This document shows positions 1 to 11,977 of a DNA stretch of 64,000 bases, in pieces. The notes under the pieces were generated by a model, which made no database searches, had not been told where the DNA came from, and saw nothing but the letters and a program-made list of their open reading frames with translations. Position 1 is the first letter of the stretch. The number at the start of each line of letters is the position of its first letter. The stretch is from Spizellomyces punctatus DAOM BR117 (lineage: Eukaryota > Chytridiomycota > Chytridiomycetes > Spizellomycetales > Spizellomycetaceae). Both the position numbers and the translations under genes were made by a program. Location: positions 310,001 to 374,000 of the forward strand of contig NW_015971549.1 in assembly GCF_000182565.1 (NCBI RefSeq), read 5' to 3'.

Positions 1-2088
1 GTGTTCTGCAGGGAACACAAAAACACGACCTGGTCTCTGGGTCAAAGGAATTATTTTGATTAGGTGATTTCTTACCCAATTCCTTTTTTTCTTGGTTTTT
101 TAATTATTTTATTTCGGTTTTGGTATTTCCGATATGGACTTCCGACGGTATTTTTGCAGAGCATCGCACACAGCGATATGGAGGGGGCAGGATAAGGGTG
201 TGTTTGTGTGATTCAGTATGAGCTATATCCAAGGCAATGGATACGTGGAAGTGTTCTGAATGCGTTCTTTGAAAGACTCGATATAGTATTATCATGACCC
301 CTTCCTTCAGAACCAATATCCGTATAAACCTTAGGTTTTAAACGGTCTAGAGTCCAGGATAAGAGTCCAGGGTGGAATTAGGCGGAGGGAGGGGGACGCA
401 ACACTGGGCACATCCTTGCGGACGAATGCACTCACGGGCAGAGACAAGCAGGAGCAGCTGGACAGCGCTGCAGGCTACCGAATCTTGTTCATTTCTCCGT
501 CAATCTTCAAATATCTCGAAACATATAAACACAATGCAATTCGGAACGCACTAGTTCTCATACACATGGATGTCCTCTTCAGTCTCACTCGCTGTTGCTC
601 ACAAATGTTTTAAAAACACAAATGTATTGGGGGACACCGACCACACTACACTGTTGCACACTCTTGCACACGCAAACACATTCGAAAAGCATTTGGGAAT
701 ATCGCTTGCTCTTTTTTTTTGTCGCTCTGACACTTGCACTCTTTCCTTACCCGCTTCTCGTTATTTTACAGCCAGAATTCAAGTTTGTTGGTGCTGGAGG
801 CAGTGCAGCGCTTGTCGCTCCTTTTCCGTCCCATGATTCTCGACATTCCTACTCACATATGGATAACTATGTTCATTATGACCCGTCGGTATGGCATCAT
901 CAGTATCCATTACTCGTCAGTGGGCATTTTGTGAAAAGCATAACTCACCAGTCGATGGACGACCGCCCTGACTGCTCTTTGGGCTTCGGATTCACAGGAC
1001 CAGCGTCAATGTACCTGCACATTCATATCGTGCTGCAGAATGAGCTTTGCGTACAATTGTTTGCTCTAATGGATGGCGTCCTTACATGCTCCTCGGACTC
1101 GTGTCGTTCATGCTGTCTCGAAAGGCTGCTGGGTACAGGTCTGCGTTTTTGTCGGCTGGTAGAGATTTGCTCATCATTTTATTTTGTTTTATGATATTTG
1201 AACAAAAAGTTTTGAGATACAGGCAATAATGGCCCTTTGCGACTGACTGGATAGCGTTTCTGGGTTATGGCTTGCGTTTACCTTTCGCTGCAGATGTCAC
1301 ATGCTTTTAACCATTATGACGTCCGGATCAGGGCTGACCCGACGCACACAGCAGGGTCGTTGCTGAGGGTTACCCAGTTGCCCACAATCAGGAATTCAGG
1401 GTCAACAAGACCAAGGTATGCTATTCAATGGAGAGGCGCACACGTTGGCATCAAGAAAATCGGGCTTTGGGGTTACCCGTCATGTTACAGCGATAGTTGG
1501 TCCTCATCCACTTTCATATATAACATGGTATTTGGTGATAGCAGATTAGAGTCCGCTCAGACAATACTATGTATGCTCGAGAGCCACGCAAAGGGATATT
1601 CATCACTTGACCTTCATGATGGCTATTCGGCAAACTCGGTTATCTCCAGTGGCTGGTATCTCTGCCAGGGATTCATTATTTCAAGGCCCTTACATCTACT
1701 AGTCGCATTGCAATATGCCCTACCACATTGCATACACAAACAGCGTCGGCTCAGCAATATTACAATAATGATATTTAAAATTTCGATTATCCTACAAGAT
1801 GCCTGCCTTTGCATTGGCAGTTATCATTCCGTTTGCACTATTCAATTTGCGTACGTCGACAGCCGTACACGAAGATGCAAGCTTGTATTAGGTTGTTCCC
1901 CTTGACCACCCGCAGCAGGAGGCGTGATTATCGTCTGATTCTTGCCTGGTGACCTTTTCACCACTACGTGCTTTCCGCCGTTGCCGGGTCAAGACCCCAA
2001 AATCTCTTCCCTGAGGACTGAGGGTTGATCAGCTTCAAGTCGAAAATAGTATATTGTGTCAAAGCGCTGTGGTTGGGGTTGCCCACGA
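1..2088. other. No recognised gene; possible unresolved plus-strand exons around 772-1310
   Basis: No protein family is recognisable in this stretch. Between about 772 and 1310 there are plausible plus-strand splice signals: an acceptor ending ttttacag near 771, a donor after about 891, an acceptor ending ctcaccag near 950 and a donor near 1132. Open frames between them encode hydrophobic peptides, such as one containing PTHIWITMFIMTRR and one containing RPYMLLGLVSFMLSRKAA. This could be a multi-exon membrane protein, but I could not join the exons into one continuous frame, so I do not call a CDS. The rest is AT-rich and shows nothing I can support. Confidence 0.25.
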
Positions 2089-2747
2089 CTACGCAAGGTC
2101 GTCACTCCCATCCGTTAATCTCTGCAGCTCGACCGCATCCCCCCCATTCGAAGTGCTCTGCCTCTTTTTCGTTCCCGCCAGCGTGATCGGCTCCATCTCC
2201 CTCTGCATGCACAAATACTCGCCCCCTAACGACAAAACAACCAGTGTACACAAGAAACAAAACCACCAGAAAAAGGATTTGGGGAGCGATCGGCTGTACA
2301 GAGTCGTTATGACAATGTGCAGAATGTGGAGCGTACAGCTAAAGTCGAGGCAGAGTTTGGCCCGCTGAACAATTATCAAGAGGTAGTAGCTCCTATCCCA
2401 ACAAACCAAACACTCGTAAGTTTAAAAGGTGGCCGTGCAGATTCTGCCCATCAACATACCCCAACCCCGCATTCATCAAATTCGCTAGAAATAAACTCCA
2501 CCCCAACACAGTATCTGTCCGCAGCTCGTCGTGCATCAAAACATGATTCAACGTCACGGGCGATCCCGTCAACAATTCGAGCACAAAGACAATCAGCGAT
2601 GCAGAGAGGTAATATGTTGACTGTAGTGCCACTAATATCGAATGTTTAATGTTTCCTTACAACTGCAACGGTACGCTGGAACGTACCTATCTGCGCGGAA
2701 ATAAGGATAGGATCAAACGTTGAGGTACGGAACGAGGCACTGGACAT
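2089..2747 (-). CDS. SYS1: SYS1-like Golgi integral membrane trafficking protein
   Basis: Sys1 is a four-pass Golgi membrane protein that recruits the small GTPase Arl3/ARFRP1 and so supports transport between Golgi and endosomes. Three exons on the minus strand, 2747-2687, 2631-2460 and 2392-2089, sum to 178 codons plus stop with matching phases. The N-terminus contains FDPILISAQI, corresponding to the family's WDP..I..QI start. The middle holds hydrophobic segments beginning ALQSTYYLSASLIVFVLE. The C-terminal half carries the diagnostic CLDFSCTLHILH, a WWF hydrophobic segment and GEYLCMQREMEPI, closely matching the family's CLDF..T.HF and GEYLCMR.EL.EI. The length is slightly above the usual ~155 residues because of a polar tail rich in S, D and L. 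The start is the first ATG in frame with the WDP-like motif. The family call is strong; exon 2-3 phasing is supported by the frame. Confidence 0.88.
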
Positions 2748-3846
2748 GTTGTCACTTGAAAGTGACGAAAGTTAGCAGAAACTCTTTCACACCGGTTGTC
2801 ATGCACGATCCCCCCTTCCCCCCAGCTCAAAAAACCACAGTAGAAAAAAGACTCACACATGCTCCAAACAAAACCCCGGCCAACCTCGCAAAAGAAGCAC
2901 AGTCGACGTTCGCTGCCATCCATTGTGCGCAGCAACGCCGGTCGCAGTTTGTCACGTGTTGCTTGGTCATCAAGTCCCGCACGCAAGTTCAGTTGGGTTT
3001 TTGGCTTTCCTTAAAACCCACCAGTCGCCCCCGCCGACAGCAAACTCGCAATGCTCCGTGGATAGCAAAGACAATATGTTACGCAGACTACTATGCTTTA
3101 AGCGTTAGGATGGGTGGCATCCATTGAGGCTCGTTTCAACACGTTAGGCACTATCCACATTTGAATCATGCATGCCTGTTCAGCCACTACGCACTCTTTA
3201 CTTTACTCCGGACACATCCACGGGATTGACTGTGCATCATCTACCTACATGGCACTTCGTCGCTTTCGGCGAATGTCACAATACACTTCACAGGTGAATC
3301 AGCGTGAAAGGGGACAGTTGGGTAGTGTAATCCTTTATTCTGGACTTAACGTTGGATCATCGAATACGGCCCTGTGTCTGGTAGGCGTTCCGTAAGCGAT
3401 TTGACGTGCTGGTATCGGTTCTCGTATCGGTTGTCGTACGACCTTCTCATCGTGTAGCAAGTTGTTGTCGAGTTTTGTTCACCCCAAATATCAAAGAGTA
3501 AATGTCATCTCGTGTACTGGTACTGGTTGGAAAGATTGCAAGTTTAATTTAATGGATATCTCACAGAGATAACTTTACTAGCTCCAAGAGTGTTCATAAC
3601 GTCCGAATAGCCATAACAAATCTCAATGTAACATTAATAAAATAAACAATAACATATCCCAATTGCATTCCCAACTCAACTACCAAGGCCGTGACCAAAT
3701 GACCATAGCTCTCCTTCATAGGTGGCCTGCACACCCACCCTAAAATAAAAAACGTCACACTTGCATCACCACCTCTTCAACTGCCAAAGCATATAAATAT
3801 ATCCCCCACTCATCTCTTCCTCCTGTCCATACAAAATAACGCAACC
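2748..3846. other. Intergenic region without a recognisable gene
   Basis: Several short open frames occur on both strands, but none has a family signature or a consistent splice pattern. A TATA-like run, atataaatata, lies near 3791-3801, about 45-55 bp upstream of the ATG at 3847, and probably belongs to the promoter of the next gene. Confidence 0.3.
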
Positions 3847-4199
3847 ATGAACCAAGACACAACAACCCGCATGAACGAGCTCGGCAAAGCTCACTCCACG
3901 CGCTCTCCCGCACGCGACACGACCACTGGTGCAACAGCATACGAGAGCAACTGGGTATCAGACGAATCCTTTACAAGTCAAACCATCGTTAATGGAAAAC
4001 AGGATCAGAGTGGGTGGCATTCTCATTCGGAGGGTGTCGCCGATCCAGTAAGTTGGCCGCGCTTTGGTTAGCAACCTTAAGTGATGGATTTTTAAGCGAG
4101 CACACTTGACAGGACGGAACACCCCAAACAACAACCTCGTACACGGAAGAATTGGGAAAAGATGGATGGCATGAACAACAGAGGAGGATTCAAGAATAG
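3847..4199 (+). CDS. Small hydrophilic protein with a duplicated GWH motif (95 aa, unrecognised)
   Basis: Two exons, 3847-4047 and 4113-4199, flank a 65 bp phase-0 intron (gtaagt...gacag) and give 95 residues. The protein is rich in T, S, D, E, Q and G, with no hydrophobic core, signal peptide or membrane segment, so it is probably disordered. The segment from about residue 38 to 58 (NGKQDQSGWHSH) is echoed at residues 82-88 (LGKDGWHEQQ), suggesting a tandem duplication around a GK-x-GWH motif split by the intron. A TATA-like sequence sits near 3791-3801, fitting an efficiently transcribed small gene. I do not recognise a family. It might behave like a stress-type hydrophilin, but that is a guess from composition only. 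Confidence 0.6.
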
Positions 4200-4271
4200 A
4201 TTCAATCATTATTAAATCGAGCCGTTTATCCCATTGTATAAAAAAAAATCATCACCATTCACATATATTTA

Positions 4272-6155
4272 TTAGACTTTAAGAATTTGTTGCAGAATCT
4301 TCCGTTGTCCATCGTTTCCTAAAAAAAAAGCTGATGAGCGTTAAGATAACACACTTGCACTACACAGAGATCTCACCTTTGTCCAACATCCTTATCACAT
4401 CCTCAACCCATTCTTCACACTCCCGCGCAACAATCCCCTCCAACAAACGTACAACCCGTCCAAAGTACAAATCACATTCCCTAGTCTACTTTAGAAAATC
4501 TTGCCATCTAAAAGACAGTAAGCAACACACTTACCTGTACCGCCCAAACACTGCCTCCACGAGCAAACACCACGGAACGCTTTGTAGTTCCTGCAAATCA
4601 TCTACAGCCGCCCAGCGGACGAGAGTCCCGAGGATATCCAGAATATATAATACGGTGGTCGTTTCCTTTCGGCTGTACTATAGTTAGGTCATTGTCGAAT
4701 GCATTGGCCATTATTGACGTACCCTGAACGGATAATCTCATCCACAACACGACCCAATTCCCCGACATGTTGCAAAACTATTGGCAAGATATCGGGACAC
4801 AGTGGTGGACACCCTTCCCTCTTCACACTTTATTCTGTCAACCCATCATCCAAAATCCGTACACTGCATTCATACTTACCTATTCATGACCAATCCACAC
4901 AAAACCCTCACACACTCTGGCCGCCGTTCCATCACCCGTTCCAACAAAAACCGGGCGTTAAACCCCGTGAAAAGCATATAGCCAAATGGATTTCCAGCAG
5001 CCTCATCAACGACTCTCAGCAGTAGATCCGCAATTCCATCCAATGTCTGGTCATCTGCAGCTGTATGAGCATCATTCCTTTCTGGTAGGTGTGAAAAAAC
5101 GTACCGGTGTCAAACATTTCACTCAATTGAGTTATATAGGTCCGGCACGCTTGTAGTCGGTTTGCATCCGTTTCAAATACAATAGAGAGAAAGCAGTCTG
5201 CAATGTTTGCATCGTGTGCATGGCTAGTAACTGTTCAATACGCTTAATACGCGGAAAATATACGATAGAACGTTACGTACCGGACCAGGATGGACATTGG
5301 GCTGGGCGTACCATGCAAAGTCCAATCCCCAACAGTCCGATCGTGCCGCAAAAGGTACAAAAAGAGCTTCCTGGGGGCACGTTAATATCGTTCATCGGCA
5401 AAGTTGTCTTGGACGATAACCAACCTGAAATACCTAAAAGCAAAGCTTGTAACCAACAACAGCCATTCAGGAAACGGATATCAAACTCACATGAATTCCT
5501 CATCCCCTTCAAATTCAGCCCACATGACTCGTACTAAAACGGTCCGCACAAGTCAAATTATTAACATGCCGGAAAAGACAGTACGAAGAAACGAAAAAAA
5601 TCCCAGATGCGATACATACATATTCGCACCACCAACCACCCACTCAAAACATTTACATCAACCTTACAAAGCACATCCACAGCCCGTTTATCCGTCATGC
5701 TCCTCCGCACAAGACGCTCTAGCGTACCTAGTACTAATATCAATACATTGGACGAACAACGTATCTGTATACGCTACCTTTTGTATTTAGCCACCCGACA
5801 ACACGCTCATCAACGATCGGATCAGCCAACTCCAAATACCGGTCCAATAACCCTTCGTCATCTACTCTTTTATCGGTAATGTACGCATCTAATATTAGAG
5901 GGGTCGGGACCGGGGGCGGTGGTACGCGCGGCTGCGGAAAGGGTTACCACAGTGTACACGAGATGGACTGAGGCACGTACGTTTGGGTAGGGTATGCGTG
6001 TTGGTGGCTTAACCAGTGTTAGCTTGGAATTGAAGAGATAGAGAAAGGGCTACTTACTGGTGACGATATTTGTGAGACTTGCAACATCTTGCAGATGGAA
6101 AGCGAGATCTGGGACAGGCGACGGAAGGACGTCCAAGTCCGATTCATGACTGTGC
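4272..6155 (-). CDS. Multi-exon alpha-helical repeat (ARM/HEAT-like) protein, family not settled
   Basis: At least eight minus-strand exons can be traced between splice signals. They include one encoding PDLAFHLQDVASLTNIV near 6060-6140, one with LLDRYLELADPIVDERVVGW near 5780-5890, one with LGTLERLVRRSMTDKRAVD near 5640-5745, one with DANRLQACRTYITQLSEMF near 5100-5230, one with NPFGYMLFTGFNARFLLERV near 4885-5080, one with TTTVLYILDILGTLVRWAAV near 4535-4690, one with CDLYFGRVVRLLEGIVAREC near 4355-4450, and a last exon ending LQQILKV and a stop at 4272. Predicted helices and leucine spacing fit an armadillo/HEAT-type solenoid. SAAL1, PSMD5/S5b and SAPS-domain proteins were all considered; none was convincing. 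The 5' end is unresolved and the exon near 5270-5530 is uncertain. The gene is divergent from MAK21. Confidence 0.5.
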
Positions 6156-6264
6156 CGCACACTTGCTGCGCCATGATTGTTTTTTGTGTAAGCAATTGCA
6201 GCATTGCTTTTTGGGCTTTGCACTTCGAAACTGTGTTTATTTTTGACAAGCGTTGGTTCGAGAC

Positions 6265-9200
6265 ATGCCAGCACAAAAAGCCAAAGCAAAAAAGACGCCC
6301 CCGGTTTCCAAAAAATCAAAACGCTCCATCCTCTTACAGGAAATCCTCTCACTCGGCGGGGAGGAATCGGATCTCGCTGTTATCGCCGATGCACTGTCCG
6401 GGTCTGAAGCGGAAGATAATGGTGTGCAAACGAGACGAAAGGAGCGAAAGGAAGGAAAAGAGGAAGAGGATGAGGGAGCATTGTTGAAAGAGTTGATGGG
6501 CTTTATGAATGGTGTTGGGATTGATCCGAAGAAGAGTGTTGTTGAGGAAGTTGACGACGAGGAGGGTGAAGGTGAGGATGGCGGTGAGGATGTAGATCAA
6601 AGTGAGGGACCCCAAGGAGGAGAACAAGAGGAGGAGGATGAGGACGCAGAAGAGGGAGACGAAGATGCGGAAGACGATCATGAGGATGACGAAGGAGCAG
6701 AGGAAGAAGGAAACGACCAGCTCAAGTACGGAAAAGAAGATGCAAATGAGGTCCGATCCATGGTGTCCCAATTGCTACAAGGCCAAACGGTTGACGATAA
6801 ACTAAGCAAAAAAATGGCAAGTCTCACATTTCCCTCACCTTTATGGTACAGGATCTCATTCCGCACGTACATAGATCTTTGAACCGACAAGCCGCTGGTA
6901 CGACCATCCACTCCCCCCCATCACCGGCAAACCCAACACCTCAGAATCCACCCTCCAAACCACGTACACTCGCGCCAAAACCCTCTGGACACAAGAAAGC
7001 GCCGAATATACATCCCTCAAATCCCGATCAGCCGACAAGGACTTTATTTCCACTGTGTTGAAGTCGGGTACTGTTACAGACAAAGTCTCGGCTTTAACGC
7101 TTTTGGTACAAGAGTCCCCGTTACATACCCTCCATCTCTTGCGTGACCAGCTTGTGAATGGGATGGCGAGGAAGAAGGCACGGAGGGAGGCGGTACTTGC
7201 TATGGATAGCGTCAAGGATTTGATGGTCGGTACATTACTGCCTGATAGAAAGCTGCGGTACTTCAGAGACCAGCCCTTGGATTCTCCACATGTCAAACCT
7301 GTGCATTTGGTGGCATGGTACTTTGAGGATGGGTTGAAGAAGACCTATTTTGAGTTTATTCAGCTTATTGAGGTATGTTGTGTATTCCACTTTTTAGCGT
7401 TTGTCATGACCTATATAAAGACATGATTGTATTTCAGGAATTGGCCAGGGACCCCCTCCTCCACATTAAAAACAAAATGATCCAATACATCTACGACCTC
7501 CTCTCCTCCAAACCCGAACAAGAGCAAAATCTCCTCTCCCTCCTCGTCAACAAAGTAGGCGACCAGGACCGGAAACTTGCTTCCAAATCCGCGCACCTCC
7601 TCTCGCAACTCTTGGCCACACACCCTGCCATGAAACTCGTCGTCATTAAAGAAGTCGAGCGACTCTTGTTTCGTCCCAATGTCACGGATCGAGCACGGTA
7701 TTATGCTGTCACATTCTTGAATCAGATTGTGTTGAGTCACCGGGAGGCGGATGTAGCGGCTGCCAATCGTCTTGTGGATGTGTATTTTTCAGTTTTTGAT
7801 GGGCTCGGCAAGCGGATGGAGGCTGCAAAGATGGAGACGGACATTAAGAGCAAGAATGGCAAGAATGGCAAGAAGAAAGGGAAAAAGGGAAACAAGAATG
7901 CTGGAAAAGGGGCGAAAAAAGCAGAGGTGGTTCCTCAAGATCCCGAGAGTATGACTCTGGCTGATGGTATCGACGCCAAAATGATGGCAGCCTTGTTGAC
8001 TGGAGTCAACCGGGCCTTTCCATTTGCAAAGATTGAAGACGATGTGTAAGTAGTTTTTTATGACTCTTTGTTCTGTATACACGGGTCCTCACTCTCTACC
8101 AGGTTTGACAAACACATGAAAACGCTCTTCACCGTCTCCCACATTGGGACGTTCAACACCTCCATCCAGGCGCTGACACTCATCTTCCAAGTCCAATCTT
8201 CCCGCCAATCCCTCTCTGACCGCTTCTATCGAACCCTCTACGCCTCCCTCCTCGATCCCCGCCTTTACACCGCCTCCAAACAAGCCATGTACCTCAACCT
8301 CCTCTACCGGGCCCTAAAGGCCGACACGTCTCTTAATAGAGTCAAATCCTTTATTAAGCGCCTTGTACAAGTCTGCGCATACGTTCAGGTGCCATTTGTC
8401 TGTGCGGGATTGTTTTTGGTAGGCGAGGTGGCCAAAGTGCGTCCTGGAATTTGGGGGATGGTAAATCAGGCTGAAGAGGATGGTGATGTGGAAGTGTTTG
8501 TCGATGTGGATGAGGACGGTGAGGTATTCAAACCAGATGTAAAAAAAGTGACGCAAGGATATGACGGCAGAAAGAGGGATCCGCTATATTGTAATGCGGA
8601 AAAGACATGTTTGTGGGAATTGGTAAGCCTTTGCTGATGCGATACCTTTTTTTCCGAAAATGCCAACCCGTATTCCTAGACTGTCTTTTCTACCCACTTT
8701 CACCCAACTGTCTCACTCTACGCCAAAACGCTCCTCTCCGGCACACCGATCGCCCCTCCCCCTAATGCAACAAACTACGATCCCCTCCAAAACCACGCTC
8801 TCAGCCGTTTCCTCGACCGCTTTATTTTCAAGAACCCTAAAAAGGTTTCGACGGCCTACAAGGGCACATCCCTTATGCAACCTAGAGTCGCAGGCTTGAG
8901 TCTCTCTGGTCGCGAAGAGGAAGGCCACGAGCGGATTCTGAGTGCGGCCCGGAAAAGAGGCGTCGTCCTCGAGAATGAGGAAATTGGGAATAAACTCCCC
9001 TTGGATGACACACCCGTTAATATCGTTGCGCAAAAGTGGCTCGAGAATCCCGAATCTGTTCCAGTTGATGAGGTAACTTCAATCATGTTGTCTGCAACGT
9101 GCTCTGACTAACACGTCTCCAGGTCTTTTATTATCAATACTTTAAAGAAAAGGCTAGGGATACCAATAAGATCAAGAAAAAGAAGCAGGCAGTGGAAGAA

Positions 9201-9878
9201 TTGGATGCTGCCGATGATGAGGACGAGGAAGAGATGGATGAAGACCTGGTTTGGGAGGCTATGCAAAAGAGTGCCGGATTTGATCCTGCTGGAGAGGATG
9301 AGGATGGTGATGAGGACTTGTTAGGTGATGAGGATGATGAGTTGAGTTTGGAAGATATAGACAGTGATGAGGATAATGTCGAAGGGGAGAATGATGAGGA
9401 CGATCATGATTTGGACGACGTATACAAAGCCATGGATGGCATCGACGCGGCTTCAGGTTCCTTGTCTGACAATGCCTCTGGCGACGACGACGATGATGAA
9501 ATGGCCAAATGGGCCCAAGACTCAAACGAAGACACCAACATTCCCTCTGGCGACGATGAGTACGATGACGATGATGACGATGCCTCGTTTGCAAACATGA
9601 TAACAGCGGAAGAAGCGTCCGACTCTGAATCTAAGAAACCCAAAAAGCCCACACACCTCTCCACCAAAGCCCGCGCACTCGGATACAAGGGCACGTATTT
9701 CGACACAAAATCTGCGTTTGCCTTTGCGGATGCTGATGAGTTTTTGGAATTGATTGAGCGAGAGGATGGGTTGGATACTGGTGACGGTGCAGCTGCTCCT
9801 GTGAGTAAACGTAAGGGTGAAAAGAGGAAGCGAGAGAGTGCATCCATGGGTCAGGGGAAGAAAAAGAGGGTTAGATAG
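6265..9878 (+). CDS. MAK21: MAK21/NOC1 (CEBPZ family) ribosome biogenesis protein
   Basis: Noc1/Mak21 acts in the nucleolus with Noc2 to assemble and export pre-60S ribosomal subunits. Six exons (6265-6816, 6875-7372, 7438-8045, 8103-8622, 8680-9072, 9123-9878) sum to 1108 codons plus stop. A very acidic stretch covers about residues 75-160. The CBF/Mak21 core begins with FEPTSRWYDHPLP, followed by ISTVLKSGTVTDKVSALTLL and ESPLHTLHLL. The region KKKGKKGNKNAGKG is a lysine-rich insert, and LWELTVFSTHFHPTVSLYA marks the conserved domain end. The C-terminus is again acidic and then basic (KRKGEKRKRE). Intron 1 appears to use a GC donor (atg|gcaagt, acceptor acatag), because no GT donor keeps the frame. 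The length is typical for the family. The start is the ATG at 6265; an upstream in-frame TTG is not needed. Confidence 0.93.
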
Positions 9879-10068
9879 GTGTATGCCTGTTTTGTATCAT
9901 ACATGTTGAGTGCATAGCTCGTAGCTCATATTTAAATAGACAATTCAAGCATGAGTTGTTTAGGTGCGCTAATCATTGATATGTGTACGGGCAATATTTG
10001 CACGGCACGGCAGCCCTCTACAGCCAATGGTTAGACATGTATTTCACCCAACGTCTAGCACGCATCTT
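9879..10068. other. Short gap between convergent gene ends
   Basis: This is the 3' region shared by MAK21 (+) and the minus-strand hypothetical gene. It contains AT-rich stretches such as atatttaaatag but no confident feature. Confidence 0.3.
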
Positions 10069-11175
10069 CTATGAACCTTCCCCCGTCCCTCGCACCGACG
10101 AGCGACGCCCCTTTTTCACTGCCGACCCAGCATCCGACACCACAATCGTCGGTGCTGACGCATCGGATATCATGCGCAACTTTCTAAATAACTCTTTCGC
10201 AGGTCCCAAATTCCAGACTGAGCCCTCCGGGGTATGCACAAACGGAAACGTGTGGTGCCTCTCTCGATTAAATCGGGTCGACAAGAGACTAGATTGATGT
10301 TGCGGGACACTTGTTCTATGCGCGTAGGTGGTTATTTCCTTTCGTCCTATACCGCCGTGTAGAGGTGTCGAGGGCGTCCAAGGGCGATAGGTCTGTACCG
10401 GAGGATTGATCGGATCAGGAGCACTCCATGGAATTTGCTCAGAGTAACAAGAACTCGTCTCCTCGGGATGCATCAAGGAAGCCGACACGAAGTGCTGGTC
10501 CAAGAGAATCGTACGTGGATGTGATGAAACCACTGGTTCCTCTTTTTCCTCATCGTCCATGGAGTGAATGTATCCTTGTTGATACAGGTACCTCGTTATG
10601 GGCGACGGAGGATAGGACGCAGCCGTGCTCTTAAATCCACCCCGTCTTTGTACAATGCCCTTCATTTCCTCTTTCCACATCTGGACGCCTAGATCAACTG
10701 TAGGCGGGATGGACATGACGGGACTGTCCTCGTCATCGGACGATACCCATCCCAAAGACTTTTTGCAGGCGGCTGTAATGAGGTTCAGCATATGGTCCTT
10801 GTTGGGTTGTGGGGACGTTGCGGGTCGCGTGGGGCGACGACGGGTACGTGGACGTCGTAGGTCTCCTTTACGTTCCTCTTGAAGCTTTTGGTGAACATCT
10901 ACTTTGGGTCTCGCCTTTTTTATTGTCATCATTTTAACCTCAAGCTCACATCCGCCTGCTACTTCCCCCTCTCCATCGCCCGGTTCTGCCGCAACAGGAA
11001 CGTACTCAGCCTTGGATAGCCGCCTGGGAGGACCCGGCAAATGCCCCGAAAATGACCGCGTACGAATCGGAGACCTTTGTCGTGATGGCTTGTTGTCTTC
11101 GGCCTCGGACGCTGTCGACCGTGGGGAGGCGACTTGGGATTTGTTAATGATGGAATGGGGAGAGGTTTTGGGCAT
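10069..11175 (-). CDS. Unrecognised single-exon protein, Ser/Pro/Arg-rich (368 aa)
   Basis: One open frame of 368 residues without introns. Residues 1-120 are low in hydrophobicity and rich in S, P, R and K (for example RTRSFSGHLPGPPRRLS and RRPRTRRRPTRPATSPQP), with many potential SP/RxxS phosphorylation sites. A more ordered segment follows, containing HMLNLITAACKKSLGWVSSD, then VQMWKEEMKGIVQRRGGFKS and TRYLYQQGYIHSMDDEE. The tail is again S/R-rich. No catalytic motif, signal peptide or membrane segment is visible, and I do not recognise a family. Intactness over 1.1 kb with non-random composition suggests a real gene. It is convergent with MAK21 and divergent from the coiled-coil gene at 11978. 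Confidence 0.62.
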   Translation of the reverse strand: MPKTSPHSIINKSQVASPRSTASEAEDNKPSRQRSPIRTRSFSGHLPGPPRRLSKAEYVPVAAEPGDGEGEVAGGCELEVKMMTIKKARPKVDVHQKLQEERKGDLRRPRTRRRPTRPATSPQPNKDHMLNLITAACKKSLGWVSSDDEDSPVMSIPPTVDLGVQMWKEEMKGIVQRRGGFKSTAASYPPSPITRYLYQQGYIHSMDDEEKEEPVVSSHPRTILLDQHFVSASLMHPEETSSCYSEQIPWSAPDPINPPVQTYRPWTPSTPLHGGIGRKEITTYAHRTSVPQHQSSLLSTRFNRERHHTFPFVHTPEGSVWNLGPAKELFRKLRMISDASAPTIVVSDAGSAVKKGRRSSVRGTGEGS

Positions 11176-11977
11176 TTCTGCATGTGCGTGTATAGAAAGT
11201 AATAAACTTGGTTTCTAAAGCAATAACCTGGCTATCCATAACCCAGTCAATCAACACCAAGAGGCAAACAGCACGAAAAAACCAAAGAACCACGCCATCC
11301 AACCCCACAACAGTGCAACAAAACAAAACTACCGACAAAACACCCTCCACACGCCAAACCCAACGTATTGACTTATCCTCATGACACCCTCGTGTCTGGC
11401 GTGTGCCTCGTTTTCATTAGATTAGTTGAAACTACCCTCTCGTCAACATCCCCCAACCCGCACAAGAAGATTGAGGCACAAACCCTCATCTTTCGATCGG
11501 AGAGATTACGTAACGGTCAAGCTGATGATTTTCATTTTTGTTACGGGAGCATTGCCTACGGTTCGCTGCGACGGCTTTTCGATTCTTACGCTGGGTTGAT
11601 GGTTTTGTTAGATGTGCTGCTCCTTTGTTCTTGGCAGGGTTGCTGGGGTGTTTATGTCATATATTGGGCGCCCATGCCGGTTGAACTCCATGGACGATCA
11701 ACACAAGGATGGGTGGAATGGCAGTGTATGGAGATAATGCCCACAGGATCTTTTGGTTAGATTTCTGAAAAACAAGAAAACGACTTTGGTCAGTACGTTC
11801 TTCTTTTGTTGGCAAGTGCAGGTTCAAAAGATCTATCATGACATGCGCGCGACGCGTCCTTCCAAAGCGCAGCAGCAGCAACACACCAGTCCTTCTTGTG
11901 CCGTAAACCAGTGTTGAAAACAACAACGGCCCCAGTTCAGAATTTCCAACCCGCTCCCGTCCAGAACTTGCTGTGCA

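Noticed and set aside
595-1194. 199-residue open frame on the plus strand
   Set aside because: The composition is cysteine- and leucine-rich without any family motif, and splice signals inside it suggest the frame crosses introns. No CDS called.
4272-6155. Assigning the gene to PSMD5/S5b or SAAL1
   Set aside because: Local resemblance (NPFGYMLF... to a PSMD5 segment, and the C-terminal exons to SAAL1) was weak, and the positions did not match the family order.
6349-6771. Leucine/phenylalanine-rich minus-strand frame resembling a membrane protein
   Set aside because: It is the reverse complement of the Glu/Asp-rich exon 1 of MAK21.
9259-9594. His/Arg-rich minus-strand frame opposite the acidic part of MAK21
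   Set aside because: It is the antisense shadow of Asp/Glu codon repeats in a well-supported coding exon.
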